This document shows, piece after piece, positions 15,690 through 26,400 of a stretch of 64,000 nt of DNA. The DNA is from Epiperipatus broadwayi (lineage: Eukaryota; Onychophora; Udeonychophora; Euonychophora; Peripatidae). Below the pieces are notes generated by a model. The model searched no databases. It worked only from the letters and a program-made list of their open reading frames with translations, and was not told the DNA's origin. How positions within the stretch are numbered: the stretch's first letter is position 1; each line of letters starts with the position of its first letter. Both the position numbers and the translations under genes were made by a program. The stretch lies in assembly GCA_028023455.1 (NCBI GenBank), contig JAQFVV010006337.1, positions 979,001 through 1,043,000 on the forward strand, given 5' to 3'.

Positions 15690-15725
15690 CTGATGAAGCT
15701 CGGTTGTTGTGCGAGTATTTGCGCA
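15690..15725 (+). ncRNA. Degenerate hammerhead-like motif in the PLE 3' trailer
   Basis: CTGATGA at 15,691-15,697 is followed by a possible stem II, AGCTCG with GCGAGT. The expected GAAA is replaced by ATTT. PLE terminal repeats are known to carry hammerhead motifs, so the position fits, but the catalytic core is incomplete and it cannot be called functional. Confidence 0.25.
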
Positions 15726-17605
15726 TTAAAATTATATACATGTATAATAAGCACCTGAGTTTAATAATTTCTTTTTATAATATTTTATTATAAAGGCTTT
15801 CCCTGTATATCTTCCTATTGTAGCATATGGTATTGGTATTATAAACCCAGTGAGCTTAGCTATATCATGTGAGATATTTTATCCTATACATCGATACATT
15901 TCTAGATTACAATATGATTTAGTTCACCCAATGCTAGTATCGGTCAGCTAGGACTTCTTTTTCCAGGTCACAATTTGACTTACCCAATGAGTTAAATCGA
16001 TCATTGAGGTGTGAGAATTGTTATGGCCTTTTGTGGTTCATCATCATCTCTCTGTCCTCTATTTTACTAGCTACATATATATGTATATATACACAATATA
16101 TTTTATGTGTGTTTAAGAAAATTATTATACATGGTTTACTATAGTCTGTGAATTTTTGTATTTCTTGTTTCAAAACTAAATGAGTGGATGTGAGATTCTG
16201 CTGTAAATATAACATCATCATTACTTTTACCTATTATGAGTCCAGTGAAGTATGAAGGCTTTTTATGTTTAATCCAATTTCTTTGATTCATAGCAACACA
16301 TCTTCATATTACACTAGAAAACTTCCATACTACATTCACTTGTCTTACATGTTAATTTCTAGGCCTTTTAAAATTTTTGGAATCTAGTTTAAAACTAAAT
16401 TTTATCTTTTTCTAACAACTTATTCAGCCAATGTAATTTTAGTTTTTTACTGAAACTGATATCTATTTGCTTATTCATATATTATTTTTATTTTTAATCT
16501 CTTTTTGTTACTCCCAATATATATTTCTCATAGCTTCACTAAGTGGTCTTAAGTATTTGTATTGCTTTTCTGTTAAGTGCACTAGTCTCAGATCCATAAA
16601 AAAGGAGAAAGAATTGATTAAACACATATATTAAAAATGTTAGCTTTTCCAATGCATAGGCATATTTTCTTTTAATACTAAAATTATTTCTACAGAAAGT
16701 ACTCCATCCAAATTTAATTCTATGATTAATTTCACACATTATGTTAATAAAGTTATCTATAAAAATAGTTGTTAATTTTTTCTAATAAATGCTTATCAAC
16801 TTTTGTTTCTTTTCTTTTGAGAAAACATTACTTCTCTTGAATATTTATACTTAAATCTTTTTAATATTTATCTTTAATCCTAAGCTTTTACTTTTATCAG
16901 ATAACTGTTGCAATATTTCTTGAAACTCTGTAATATTATTTTAGAAAACAACTACATAATCTGCAAAATCTAGATGACTTAAATAATTTCAACATGCTTT
17001 TATTTTCTTAAATTTCCATGTTAATCCAAAAATACATCTTGTACAACTACTGTAAAACGTTTTGAAGATATGGAATCATTCTTTCATATGATCTTATCTT
17101 CTTAGTGTCACCATATAATCAAATCATTGTTGTTGTATTTTGTTAAATATTTCTCACAATATAACAATTGCCTGGGTATATATCTTTATAATCATTACCT
17201 GTTTTAATCACCTGAACATGCTTATAGAATCAAATGCTTTTTTATAATCTAATAATTCAAAACATAATAACAACTCACATTTATTGGTCATTTCTATAAC
17301 TCCTTTCAATACTTGGATTTAATCTACTGTGCTAAAACTATTTTTAAATCCTTTAAGTTGGTTGTGTTCAAATATTACTATAAATGATTGAAATTATCTT
17401 AACAATCTTGTACAGAAATGATAGAAGATGGATATGTTCCTAATTTCTAATATCTTTTTTATCTTTCTTAAATATCAGTATTACTACTGAATTTTCCAAC
17501 TAATTGGTATATCTTTATTATGTAGACATATTATTTGCTAACTGCTTTTCTATCGTTTCACCTGTTTTTTTAAGATATCAATAATAATTCCATCATTTTC
17601 TAAAG

Positions 17606-18370
17606 AAGTGTTTCTCAACCACCAGTCCATGAGGACAGGTCCTGGTCCATGGAAAAACTTTTACTGGTCCTGAAAAATATCCTTAATTTGATAATTATAA
17701 ACTAAATTTCAAAACTAATTTTTAATGACAATAAATCTATTTTAAAATGCCTCTGATCTAATGCAGATTTCTCCACATGGTACAATTTGCACTGGTAGTT
17801 AGATTTCACAAAATGAAACATTTTAAATAAATAATAGTTTTGAACTTTTTTTTTTTAATTCTATAAAAATGTAGTAAAATAAAAAAGAAACAAAATTCAA
17901 TGATATATTTATTAATTGGCTTTAAATTTTGTGACTTTGTGTGTTCAATATTTCTTGTAATAATAATTATGCAATTATATGGCAATAATTATTATATAAT
18001 CAGTAATCTTAATTAACATTCCCTTTCTAATAATTATATAATTTATGATTTTATAAATGTATTTTTATGGGTAATCAATATTTCTTGAGCTCATTATTCT
18101 ATGATTTTTTTTTTTTTTTTGTAATTGATTGTATTAATAATAGCACGACTACATAATTGAATGCTTTTTGTATAAATTAGGACATTATATCAATGACAAG
18201 TGAATAAAAAATGCAGCATGCATTTCAGAAATCGAACCAGTAATATATATATATATATAATGTCACAGATATAAAAAAGTACGATAATTTATTTTAATTA
18301 TGTTTCCGGTCCTGGAACTTCTTTTTGAAATCTAAGCAGTCTGTAAAGAGAAAAAGATTGAAAAACATTG
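17606..18370. mobile_element. hAT-type nonautonomous DNA transposon, 765 bp
   Basis: The left end AAGTGTTTCTCAACC and right end GATTGAAAAACATTG are imperfect inverted repeats of the CAGTGTTTCTCAACC type common in hAT elements. The flanks TTCTAAAG (17,598-17,605) and TTCTAGAT (18,371-18,378) match at six of eight positions, as expected for an old 8-bp hAT target duplication. There is no transposase, and the inside is AT-rich noncoding sequence with poly-T and TA runs. It sits inside the LINE reading frame, between KDL and NDGIIIDIL, so it inserted after the LINE. Confidence 0.85.
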
Positions 18371-19194
18371 TTCTAGATCTTTTCACTTTATAAATTTAAT
18401 TGTATATCTCACCTCTTCATTCAAAATGTTTGCCAATTCAGAATATGTAATAATTGTAGGTTCTTGTTTTTTATTATATAACTTTAATAGCCTTACTCTC
18501 TCAAATCAAAATGCTTTAGATTCTCCTATTTATTTAGAAAGTAGGTTAAGATAAGAGTGGCCGCTATTGTCTTTTAAATAAATCTTGTGTTAAAGATTTG
18601 CAGAGGTCCCTACTGCCGTTTTTTCAGGCCATAGTCTTAAGGTTATAGCCTTAATAAATATTATATAATTTTTTGTAGAATGTTTACACACATTTTTAGA
18701 TGCCATCATTCTTTTTAAATAATATATATATATATATTTGCTGAAACAATTTTTCTTTCAATGCCAAAATGCTGTTTTATATTTCTTCTGTAGTTTTCTT
18801 TACCAATTCAAATTTATATTTTCTTATACCATTATTAATTCTTTTCAATCATTTTACAGAACAGCAGATAATTTAATCGTTTTTAATGGACTATTTTTAT
18901 AAAAAATTATATTCCTTTTTTTTTTTTTTTTTACATATATTGCTTATCACATTTGAAAATTTTCTGTTGAATCACTGTTTGTCTGTTTTTAGTAGAATAT
19001 TAGTTATCTTATTAATTTCAATCAAGTTTGAACCATTTTTAAAGTCTGTTAATATTTTTAAACGATTAGCAAATTCTAATTTAAATTCATTGAAATGTTT
19101 CTGAAGATTAAGAATATCAAGTTTTAATACTGCCTTTAATTAATAGGTTTTGTCTTTCAAGTTTTATATTAACTATCTTCCATCTGACTAATCA

Positions 19195-20880
19195 ATAATC
19201 TCTTTTTTTTTAATTAAAAGAAAAAAAGTTTAATTGTTAGTTTTTATTTTTAAATAGGTGCCGTTATAAATAAATGTTCAGAAAAACTCTTTGTAGTATA
19301 AGCTCTCAAATGTATATGTATCTAGATAATCAAAATAGGTACCACAGTTGTTTTGTTTGTTTTACATTAAAACTTTATATATATATCATGTGTGTAGTAA
19401 GAGTAATTTACACAGATTAACAGTACTTTCATGAAAATTCAATCTTTATTAATTACAAATTCTTATTCATATTTTCATAAGAATGAAAAATGTTATCAGT
19501 AAATTTAAAACCAATTTTCAAATCTAATTAAAAGTTATATGAAAAAATTTAACATGATATACAGTATTATTTTTCTCTCATATTATAAACTCAGCCGTCA
19601 TAACAAGGTTTTGATTATTACACGTGCAATGCAAAACAATGGATACCAAAGCAGGAAAAAACCTGAATTATGTTTTTATAATAGATTTTAAAACCATTAT
19701 AGTAGTATTAAATATAGGTATATAATCGTCAATCCTCATTCTAAAAGTGACTTCTCCAAATTAGTTCATATTTATAATCGGTTAAGTAGATTTTCAAATA
19801 ATAATAATCATGTTATTCCTAATTTTTATTTAGCACTAGTACGTATTCTATATATACATTCAACTTCAATTTGATAAAAATGTACTAATAATTTATTTTA
19901 AGATTACTGTAATCCATAATATTCTTTATAAAAGCATAGAATTGATTTATATATTTATCACTGATAAAAAAAAAAAAGAAGTTATACCACATTCTGATGA
20001 CATTTTTTTCTGCCATTGTCAATAATCAAACAATTGAAGGAATATTATTAATAAACTTTCTAACTATATATATATTTGCATTGATTAAACTCCATTTTAT
20101 AATAAGATATAAGCTTTGCAACGATACAATAGAAATTATTCAAACAGACAAAACTCTCTATACTTATTGTTTTTGTAATATGACCAGTATCAAAACAAAA
20201 GACTCAAACAATCTTTGAAAAATAAAATGCTATACTAATTACATTGTAATGAAAATTGCAGTATATATATATATATATATATATTCCTTGATTACAATTT
20301 ATTATAATCCATTAGCTTAAAAAAGTAAAAAGTGTCTCTTTCTAGATGAAATTACTTTTGAGGTTATTAATATCCAGTCATTTTTACATATTTTTATAAT
20401 TTCATAATTTTTATTTTAAATTTATTTTACCCACATATTACTAGCTGTAACTTTGTTTAATAACAATAATTCTTGACTAATACTTTCAATATAACATCAT
20501 CAAAATCTTCAGTCACATTTTCCAGCAATGACTAAAACAATTTATGAAATAGACAAATTATCTCTCTCCTTTTCATTTACCATCAGCCAATTCACTCATA
20601 ACAATTTGTATCAACATGGTTTGAACTTCATCAATAAGCTAAGATGAAGAAGAAACTTTGCTTGAAGGCCTTGATGGTGTAGAATATTGGGATGTAGTAG
20701 GACTATCTCCTACCATTATAACAGAAATTGAAGAAATATTACTGGTTTCTTTATCATTTTCAGCTTTTTTTTGTTCTTAGATTTTGATTTTGTCATTCTT
20801 AAATTTAAATAATTCAAGTTATGGGGAAAAAATAGTAGACAAATCAGAAACAGAACTGTAAAAATGTATAAAAACTTAAA
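19195..20880. other. AT-rich insert of unknown origin within the LINE
   Basis: The LINE endonuclease (above 20,880) and linker (below 19,190) are separated by about 1.7 kb without LINE homology. It contains a TA run at 20,262-20,283 and the Ser-rich broken reading frame listed separately. I find no terminal repeats that define an element. Confidence 0.4.
20560..20795 (-). pseudogene. Broken Lys/Ser-rich reading frame, unrecognised
   Basis: From an ATG at 20,795 the minus strand reads MTKSKSKNKKK. After a frame change in an A run it continues AENDKETSNISSISV, GDSPTTSQYSTPSRPSSKVS and, past a stop, LIDEVQTMLIQIVMSELADGK. A basic start, Ser/Pro-rich middle and amphipathic helix would fit the N-terminal part of a LINE ORF1, but no domain is recognised. 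At least one frameshift and two stops are present, so it is not a working gene. Confidence 0.25.
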
Positions 20881-21877
20881 GTATTGTAATACTATCAGTA
20901 ATCACTTCCTATGTAGAATGTATTAAGAATTTACAACATTGAATTATTTATTTTCTATTAATCAAAATAAAAACCAATCCTTTAGACATGTATTTTGAAT
21001 GCAGCATTTTTTAAAAAAAAGAATTCATAATATAGTTTTTGTTTTTCTGTGAACTTCACTAATCTGTATCTTCATTCATTTCTATCACCGAAACAAGATT
21101 TAATGACAGCACTTTCATCTTTCACTCGTTTATCAATTCTGGCATTAAAATTTATGACAATTTTAAAATATTGTTTAGTCTGATCAAAAGCATTTTGAGC
21201 ATTCAAATAAAAATCTTCTACTTTTTTAATATGGGAAGAACTTGTTGCAACATAAAATTTTACTTATCTTCATTTTGTATTCTGTTAATTTGAATAACTA
21301 TTCTTGCAATTTTATTGAAATTAGATTAATATCCATAATCTTGTTTATTCACTTTTTATTTATAATAAATTTCACTCCCTTATGCTTTCAATATTTGTAT
21401 CTTTATAGTAAAGTAAATGTCTACTTTTCAAATTAATTGTCTCTTTACATTCTCTTCTAGCTTTATATAATTTAATGATGCCATTTTATATTGGATAGTT
21501 CTTCCAGTTCATAAAATCTTCTTTCACTTCAAAGGGATTTATAGTTGTAGATACCTAATTAAAAGTTCATCATCAAATAATAGCCTGAATTCAAATTCTG
21601 GAGATTCTTAGCATTTTTGTCTTTAGTCATCAACCACTGCCTCAGTTGATAACTTTATATTCTCTGAAAATAAGATCCATAATCTTCTTTTGTCTGTAAT
21701 AATTGTAAACTTTTAAAAAATATCATTTATCCACTTTCATCCTGCCTTCAAAAAAACAAAGGAATAAAATGTTTTTTTCAGCCAATGGCAAACTTCTTTC
21801 TGCTGTTATATATATATATATATATGAAAAGAAAGTTACTGTTAACACTAACTGAAATAATTATAGAAAATATACCA

Positions 21878-22061
21878 ACCATCATACAATTACAAATATC
21901 CAGTAACGCCCTCTGTTTAAAGATCTATATCTCAATAATAGCAAACCTTAAAATGATACCACTTTAAGTTTAGCATACAACCTAAAATGGTATCATTTTA
22001 AGGCTCATTATTGAGATATAGATCTTTAAACAGAGGTCGTTACTGGTATTATATATATGAT

Positions 22062-22063
<2 letters not shown>
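21878..22063. repeat. Foldback repeat, about 186 bp
   Basis: The left arm (ACCATCATACAATTACAAAT, then CCAGTAACG...CTCTGTTTAAAGATC) is repeated in reverse complement on the right (GATCTTTAAACAGAGG...CGTTACTGG, ending ATGATGGT). The loop near 21,965-21,980 is short. The right end borders a long TA microsatellite. Confidence 0.9.

Positions 22064-22147
<84 letters not shown>
22064..22147. repeat. (TA)n microsatellite
   Basis: An uninterrupted AT dinucleotide run of about 84 bases lies between two foldbacks. Confidence 0.97.
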
Positions 22148-22150
<3 letters not shown>

Positions 22151-22182
22151 ATTAAAAGCCTAAAGCTAAACTAGTCATTAGA

Positions 22183-22678
22183 ATACTCAAAATTACCCCA
22201 AATTTGTCACTAAACCAGATTAACCCAAGAAAATAAACTCTAAAACACAACCAATGGTTTCACTGCTATAAGAAAATTTCTCAAGTGTGAAGGATTAAAA
22301 GAAAACAACAAATTTATACTAAATATTACCCACAATTCCACTTACATCCCACACACCCTTAATGTTAAATGAACTTTTAAACAAATTACTTGCTTCAGAA
22401 CCATAAATTTTTAATAATAATGGTAATATTAAAGAATCTTTATTATTAAAAATTTATGATTCTGAATCAATTAAGTTGTTTAAAAGTTTTTTTTTTAATA
22501 TTAAGGATGCGTGAAATGTAAGAATAATTGTGAGTAAAATTTAGTATAAATTTGTTGTTTTCTTTTAATCTTTTACATTTAAGAAGTCTGACTGTAGCAG
22601 TGAAACCATTGGCTGTGTTTTAAAATTTATTTTCTTTGGCTAGTCAGATTTAGTGGTGAATTTGGAGTAATTTTGATA
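22183..22678. repeat. Foldback repeat, about 0.5 kb
   Basis: The arms of about 240 bases are inverted copies: CCAATGGTTTCACTGCTA (from 22,251) against TAGCAGTGAAACCATTGG (ending 22,612), and AAAGAAAACAACAAATTTAT against ATAAATTTGTTGTTTTCTTT. The centre lies near 22,430. There is no coding content. A TA run lies on both sides (22,064-22,147 and 22,677-22,690). Confidence 0.9.
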
Positions 22679-22740
22679 TATATATATATAGATAAATTGT
22701 TATTTTTGGGAATAAACCATGTATTATTTTACATTACAAT

Positions 22741-22780
22741 CCGTTATTTCGATGAACTAGCAACCACCATTATCAAAGTT
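22741..22780 (-). ncRNA. Degenerate hammerhead-like motif, left arm
   Basis: Read on the minus strand the segment contains TTGATAATGG, a loop, then TTCATCGAAATAA. TTGATAA would be CTGATGA with two changes, ATGG with TTCAT can form a short stem II, and CGAAA is intact. It cannot be active as written but keeps the layout of a hammerhead core. Confidence 0.3.
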
Positions 22781-22950
22781 AACTTTTAAAAGAAAAATCA
22801 TTAGATCTCAAATAATAATGTGACTCAATGTGAGATGAGAAATGAGATTCAACTTAAAGTAATTCAGCATTCCTGATACAGGGCTTATCAAAATAGTTTA
22901 TTTCCCTCAGTTTTTTTACCTATTAATTTTAAGTTAATATTAGATAAAAT

Positions 22951-23382
22951 GTGGGTCAGTCTAATAGATGAATAAATATCAGAATTAAGGAACATAGAAA
23001 TGCTTTTAATCAAAAAATTAGTACATCAGTTTTTATTTCACATTTTTTAGAAATTGGTCACAAACCTGATTTTGACAATACAAAAATACTTGCTAATTTG
23101 GAAAGTTATGATTTAAGAATCATGAGAGAGTCAATTGAAATATTAAAGAGACCTATTGGTTTAAATAGGGCTGACGAAGCACAATGTATTCCAGCTATGT
23201 TGAAACCTCTCATTTTATCTAATATTAACTTAAAATTATTACATGAAAAAACTGAGGGAAATAAGCATTTTGATAAGCCTCATATTGTGAATGCTGAACT
23301 ACTTCAAGTTGAATCTCATTTTTCATCTCACACTGAGTCATGTTATTGTTTGAGATCTAATGATTTTTCTTTCAAAAGTTAA
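22951..23382 (+). pseudogene. GIY-YIG endonuclease fragment of a Penelope-like element
   Basis: One frame reads VGQSNR, a stop, then INIRIKEHRNAF, then FISHFLEIGHKPDFDNTKIL and RIMRESIEILKRP with GLNRADEAQ. This follows the PLE GIY-YIG pattern closely: Y(I/V)G-(E/Q)-(T/S) is the second strand, R-x-x-EH the helix, HxxxxGH the middle, the E of RESIEI the probable catalytic glutamate, and LNR-D/E the end. The GIY strand is missing and there is an early stop, so the protein is dead. An ATG at 23,098 opens the last 94 codons, the end of which runs into the right terminal repeat (NAELLQVESHF). It belongs to a different PLE lineage from the copies at 15 and 57 kb, which lack the LNR-type end. Confidence 0.75.
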
Positions 23383-23390
23383 CCTTGATA

Positions 23391-23420
23391 ATGGTAATTA
23401 CTAGTCCATCAAAATATCAG
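23391..23420 (+). ncRNA. Degenerate hammerhead-like motif, right arm
   Basis: This is the inverted counterpart of the motif at 22,741. It reads TTGATAATGG, then CCATCAAAATA. The stem ATGG/CCAT is perfect here, but the GAAA is changed to AAAA. The two arms have decayed at different positions, consistent with a shared, more complete ancestor. Confidence 0.3.
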
Positions 23421-23479
23421 ATTGTAATGCAAAATAATACGTGGTTTATTCCCAAGAATAACAATTTATCTACATCATA

Positions 23480-26400
23480 CAAATGTGAAAACATTAAATA
23501 AAATATTATATATCTAATGAAGATAACAGATATTAACAATGATGACACAAACTCTAGATAATTAATCTAAACCTTTTTCTGATCAATAGCCAACATGTTA
23601 GGCAAACCATTTGTAATCTAATGAAAGATGTATATGCTAAAATGATAGTGATATCAATAACAATATACAAAGTATAAGCTAAAAATGATAAAGGTATGCT
23701 CAATGGGTTTATAACATATGTCTCAATAATAAGATTGTACATAGGGGAAGCATTATAATAAAATACAAAGTAACACTATTAATAAATCAAGAAGAGGAGA
23801 AATCTCAACTCACTCTAGCATAAGTAAAAGAATCTTAATATTGTGAACATATGCCACTAAGGTTACTTTTAATTTTTTTCTTTTTTAAACATCTACTGTA
23901 ACTACCATTTTTATACATCTTCTAAGAAACTTCTAAGCATCCTATTGCTTTAATCAGATAAAATATTATTTAATTCTTATTAAATTTGGAAATGTTCTTT
24001 TAAAATCTATGCCACTTAAAATCCATCTTTTGAATGCAAAATTCAAATATCAAAATAAATTTAATATGGTTCATGAAATTATATTAGAATATCCCAGAGT
24101 AACATGATCTCATAAATTATTTTGACTCTTTAGATTTTTTCAATGTAGAATGAAATTCTAGTTAATAAAATAGATAAGACATATACTTCTCCTAAGCTAA
24201 TGTCTTATCATAATTATAACAACAACAAAGTTATTACTATTTAAATAAAATACAAGATGTTCTCTTAATTTTAAAATAAAATAAAAAATAATTTAGTATT
24301 ACACTCACATATTAAGAATGATAAGAGATTTTGTAACCATCCTAAACATCCTAAAATAAATCTATCTAAAATATATCTAAACATAACTAGATTCTTGTAA
24401 AGTTTAATCTTATCATAAGATAATAAATACAATCTTCAAATATAAAAATAACTTTAGAATAAATATGTATAGTGATTTGAAATAAGCAAATAAAATTAAT
24501 TAATGTGATCCAAAATGACAAGTCCAATTATAATTATTAAGAAAAGTACAATTTTCTTAGATGTTCTACTAATTCTTAAAAGGTTCAATAAAGTAACTCT
24601 TATTAATTTAAATGCCATGTACTCTTTTAGATACACTTAAAATAATTATATAATATTTTATAAGCATTTAATTTTTAATCAATATATGGAATGATTTATG
24701 TTTGATAAGTGGAATAATGTGAAGAAACAGCTATGAGAAATTTCTTAAATAATAACAACAAATATTTATTTACAGAAAAACAAAAACAAATTTACAATTT
24801 ACCTTTATTGGAGTCCACATAGCCAAATTTTCACAATTTTACTTCAAACTGTTTTTTTCATAAATACTTCTAGTTTGATAACGCATACAATCACTGATCA
24901 AATCATTGTACATATGTAGTTTTGTGAAACCAATTTATATATAAGAACTATGTTGTCAAATGTAACTTGTATAACCTTTTAGAATACTAATAAAGTTTAT
25001 CCTTTGAAACATAATAATAATAATGATGATGATGATAATAATAATAATATTAATATTAGCTTACCAAAACAGCAATGAAAGAATTATAAAACAGATGTAT
25101 ATTGTCTATTTATGCCTAAAATAAACTTTAAATTTTTTAATTAATCATTTATTATACTTAGTTCTGATAATTAGCAAAGCTCAAATTTGGGACTTGAACA
25201 TTTACAATGTATTATTCACATTTAAGCCAATTAAGAATACTATAAAGTTAAAGTAGAATTTCTTATTACCTTGACAAAATCATTAAAAATGCCAGATAAA
25301 GTCATTGTAAAATCTTACACATGATTTATTAAACATACTATAAACTACAAACAAAATCCATATTCACTAATAATAAAGGCAAAGTAAAAGTATGATGGTA
25401 TTGCTCATAAGATGCACCTATTTTTGAGAGCTAATAAAAGAATCTAGAACTTTGTCACTAGTCAGGAAAAACAAGAACAATGTCATTCGAGACAAAATAC
25501 TAAATAGGAATTGCCTTAAAAATAGAAACAGCTAAGCTACAATCTCTAAAACATATGCTATGAGCATATAAATGCTAGAAACACAACAAATAATAAGAGA
25601 CAAAATTTTATCATTCCTTTTGGGGGGAAATAAGCTAGCAAAATAATGATGAAAACTAACACTACCATTGTTAAATAAATTGGCCTATAAAAGCACTTTA
25701 AAATAGAGAAAGAATAATATCTCTAACAAAAATACAACAGGTAACAAGTGTGAAATATGGTAATAATAATTAATGCCAACTATGGCTCTACTAACATTAG
25801 GCAAGAAATAATCATAAAATAAATTATAGAAATATACAACTTCTTATTCAGCCTTCAGCCTAACAATATATCTTCATAAATAAATTATTCATATTTAAAA
25901 AGGGAGACACATACTATTTTTAAAATATGTAACTATGATAAAGTACTATTCTAAGAACTTTAACCTTTAATATTTCAAAATATAGCATATAACATGAAAA
26001 TAATATGCACATAAATAACACATAGTATGAAAAATTATACTACAAATAAATTCAACCTTTTACCATTAAATAAATAAATTAAATAATGTCATTTTGCTTC
26101 CTTCTAGAATTATTCTCCATTAAATTTGAATATGAAGAAGAACATTGTCAACAATATCTTGTGGAAAGCAAATATATCCATTATTATATAAGACAATATA
26201 ATTAAGATATATTTAATCTACAGTATAATTATGCAATGTTGAACACAATTTTTTTGCATTTACTTAATAAATTTTAAATAATACTGCTAGAAAGTATAGG
26301 ATAAATCTATGGCCTTTCATTAAATACATTCTTGGGTTTAAATTATAATAAATGTTCATCATAATGCCATAAATATATTTTAAGTTTTTGACCTCAAGTT

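Larger units (their letters stand above)
14885..15767 (+). mobile_element. 5'-truncated Penelope-like element inserted in the left giant arm
   Basis: The insertion is visible because the giant-arm alignment stops at 14,884 and resumes at about 15,780. The flanks TTTCTTTATATTT (14,872-14,884) and TTTCTTTTTATAATATTT (from 15,768) are similar and probably represent an imperfect target-site duplication. The element keeps only the C-terminal third of the PLE protein and its 3' trailer. Starting directly in coding sequence is the typical 5' truncation of target-primed retrotransposition. Confidence 0.75.
9985..16150. repeat. Left arm of a giant inverted repeat
   Basis: This arm matches 23,480-28,495 in reverse complement, block after block in mirror order. 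Examples are 10,330-10,440 with 28,040-28,130, 10,735-10,850 with 27,640-27,740, 11,100-11,180 with 27,285-27,380, 11,790-11,930 with 26,520-26,660, 12,660-12,730 with 25,755-25,830, 13,060-13,440 with 25,080-25,470, 14,340-14,580 with 24,070-24,330, and 14,700-14,880 with 23,770-23,960. The alignment resumes at about 15,780 after a PLE insertion. Identity looks moderate, with many small gaps. The outer end carries the hairpin TTTAGCTTTGGCAGAAGCTAAA (9,990). Apart from the inserted PLE there is no reading frame of note, so this is a noncoding repeat, either a transposon with very long inverted ends or an ancient inverted duplication. The inner limit is uncertain. Confidence 0.75.
16200..21700 (-). 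mobile_element. RTE-like LINE, minus strand, decayed, interrupted by a hAT element and other DNA
   Basis: Read on the minus strand, the domains come in LINE order. The endonuclease is at about 21,240-20,880: AQNAFDQTKQ, INFNARIDKR, CFGDRNE and RLVKF, matching the GDFNAKVG...GDRNERG...LVDF pattern, then NSFFKKN and GSDY near the SDHR position. The linker (19,170-18,960) includes FANRFKILTDFKNG. The RT start is at 18,500-18,380 (EPTIITYSELANILNEEV). After the hAT insertion come DGIIIDILKKTGETI (17,597-17,553), VILIFKKDKKDI, NHRIKFGWSTF and FYGSETSALN (16,725-16,575). The tail (16,300-16,215) reads NQRNWIKHKK and GLIIGKSNDD. Stops are frequent, so no product is made. Between about 19,190 and 20,880 the LINE homology is interrupted. 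The element fills most of the spacer of the giant inverted repeat. The same family occurs at 29.9-31.56 kb on the plus strand. Confidence 0.75.
22690..23471 (+). mobile_element. PLE remnant: inverted terminal repeats around a GIY-YIG fragment
   Basis: The arms at 22,690-22,951 and about 23,214-23,471 are inverted copies of about 260 bases with few differences; the outer ends are GATAAATTGTTATT and its complement. The spacer of about 260 bases is exactly the region that encodes a GIY-YIG nuclease remnant. PLEs are known to carry terminal repeats that can be direct or inverted, and they are often 5'-truncated. I therefore read this as a truncated PLE body enclosed by inverted pLTRs. The two arms also hold degenerate hammerhead-like motifs. 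Confidence 0.7.

Noticed and set aside
18090-18120. Poly-T run as a polyadenylated retrocopy tail
   Set aside because: It lies inside the hAT element with no adjoining retrocopy.
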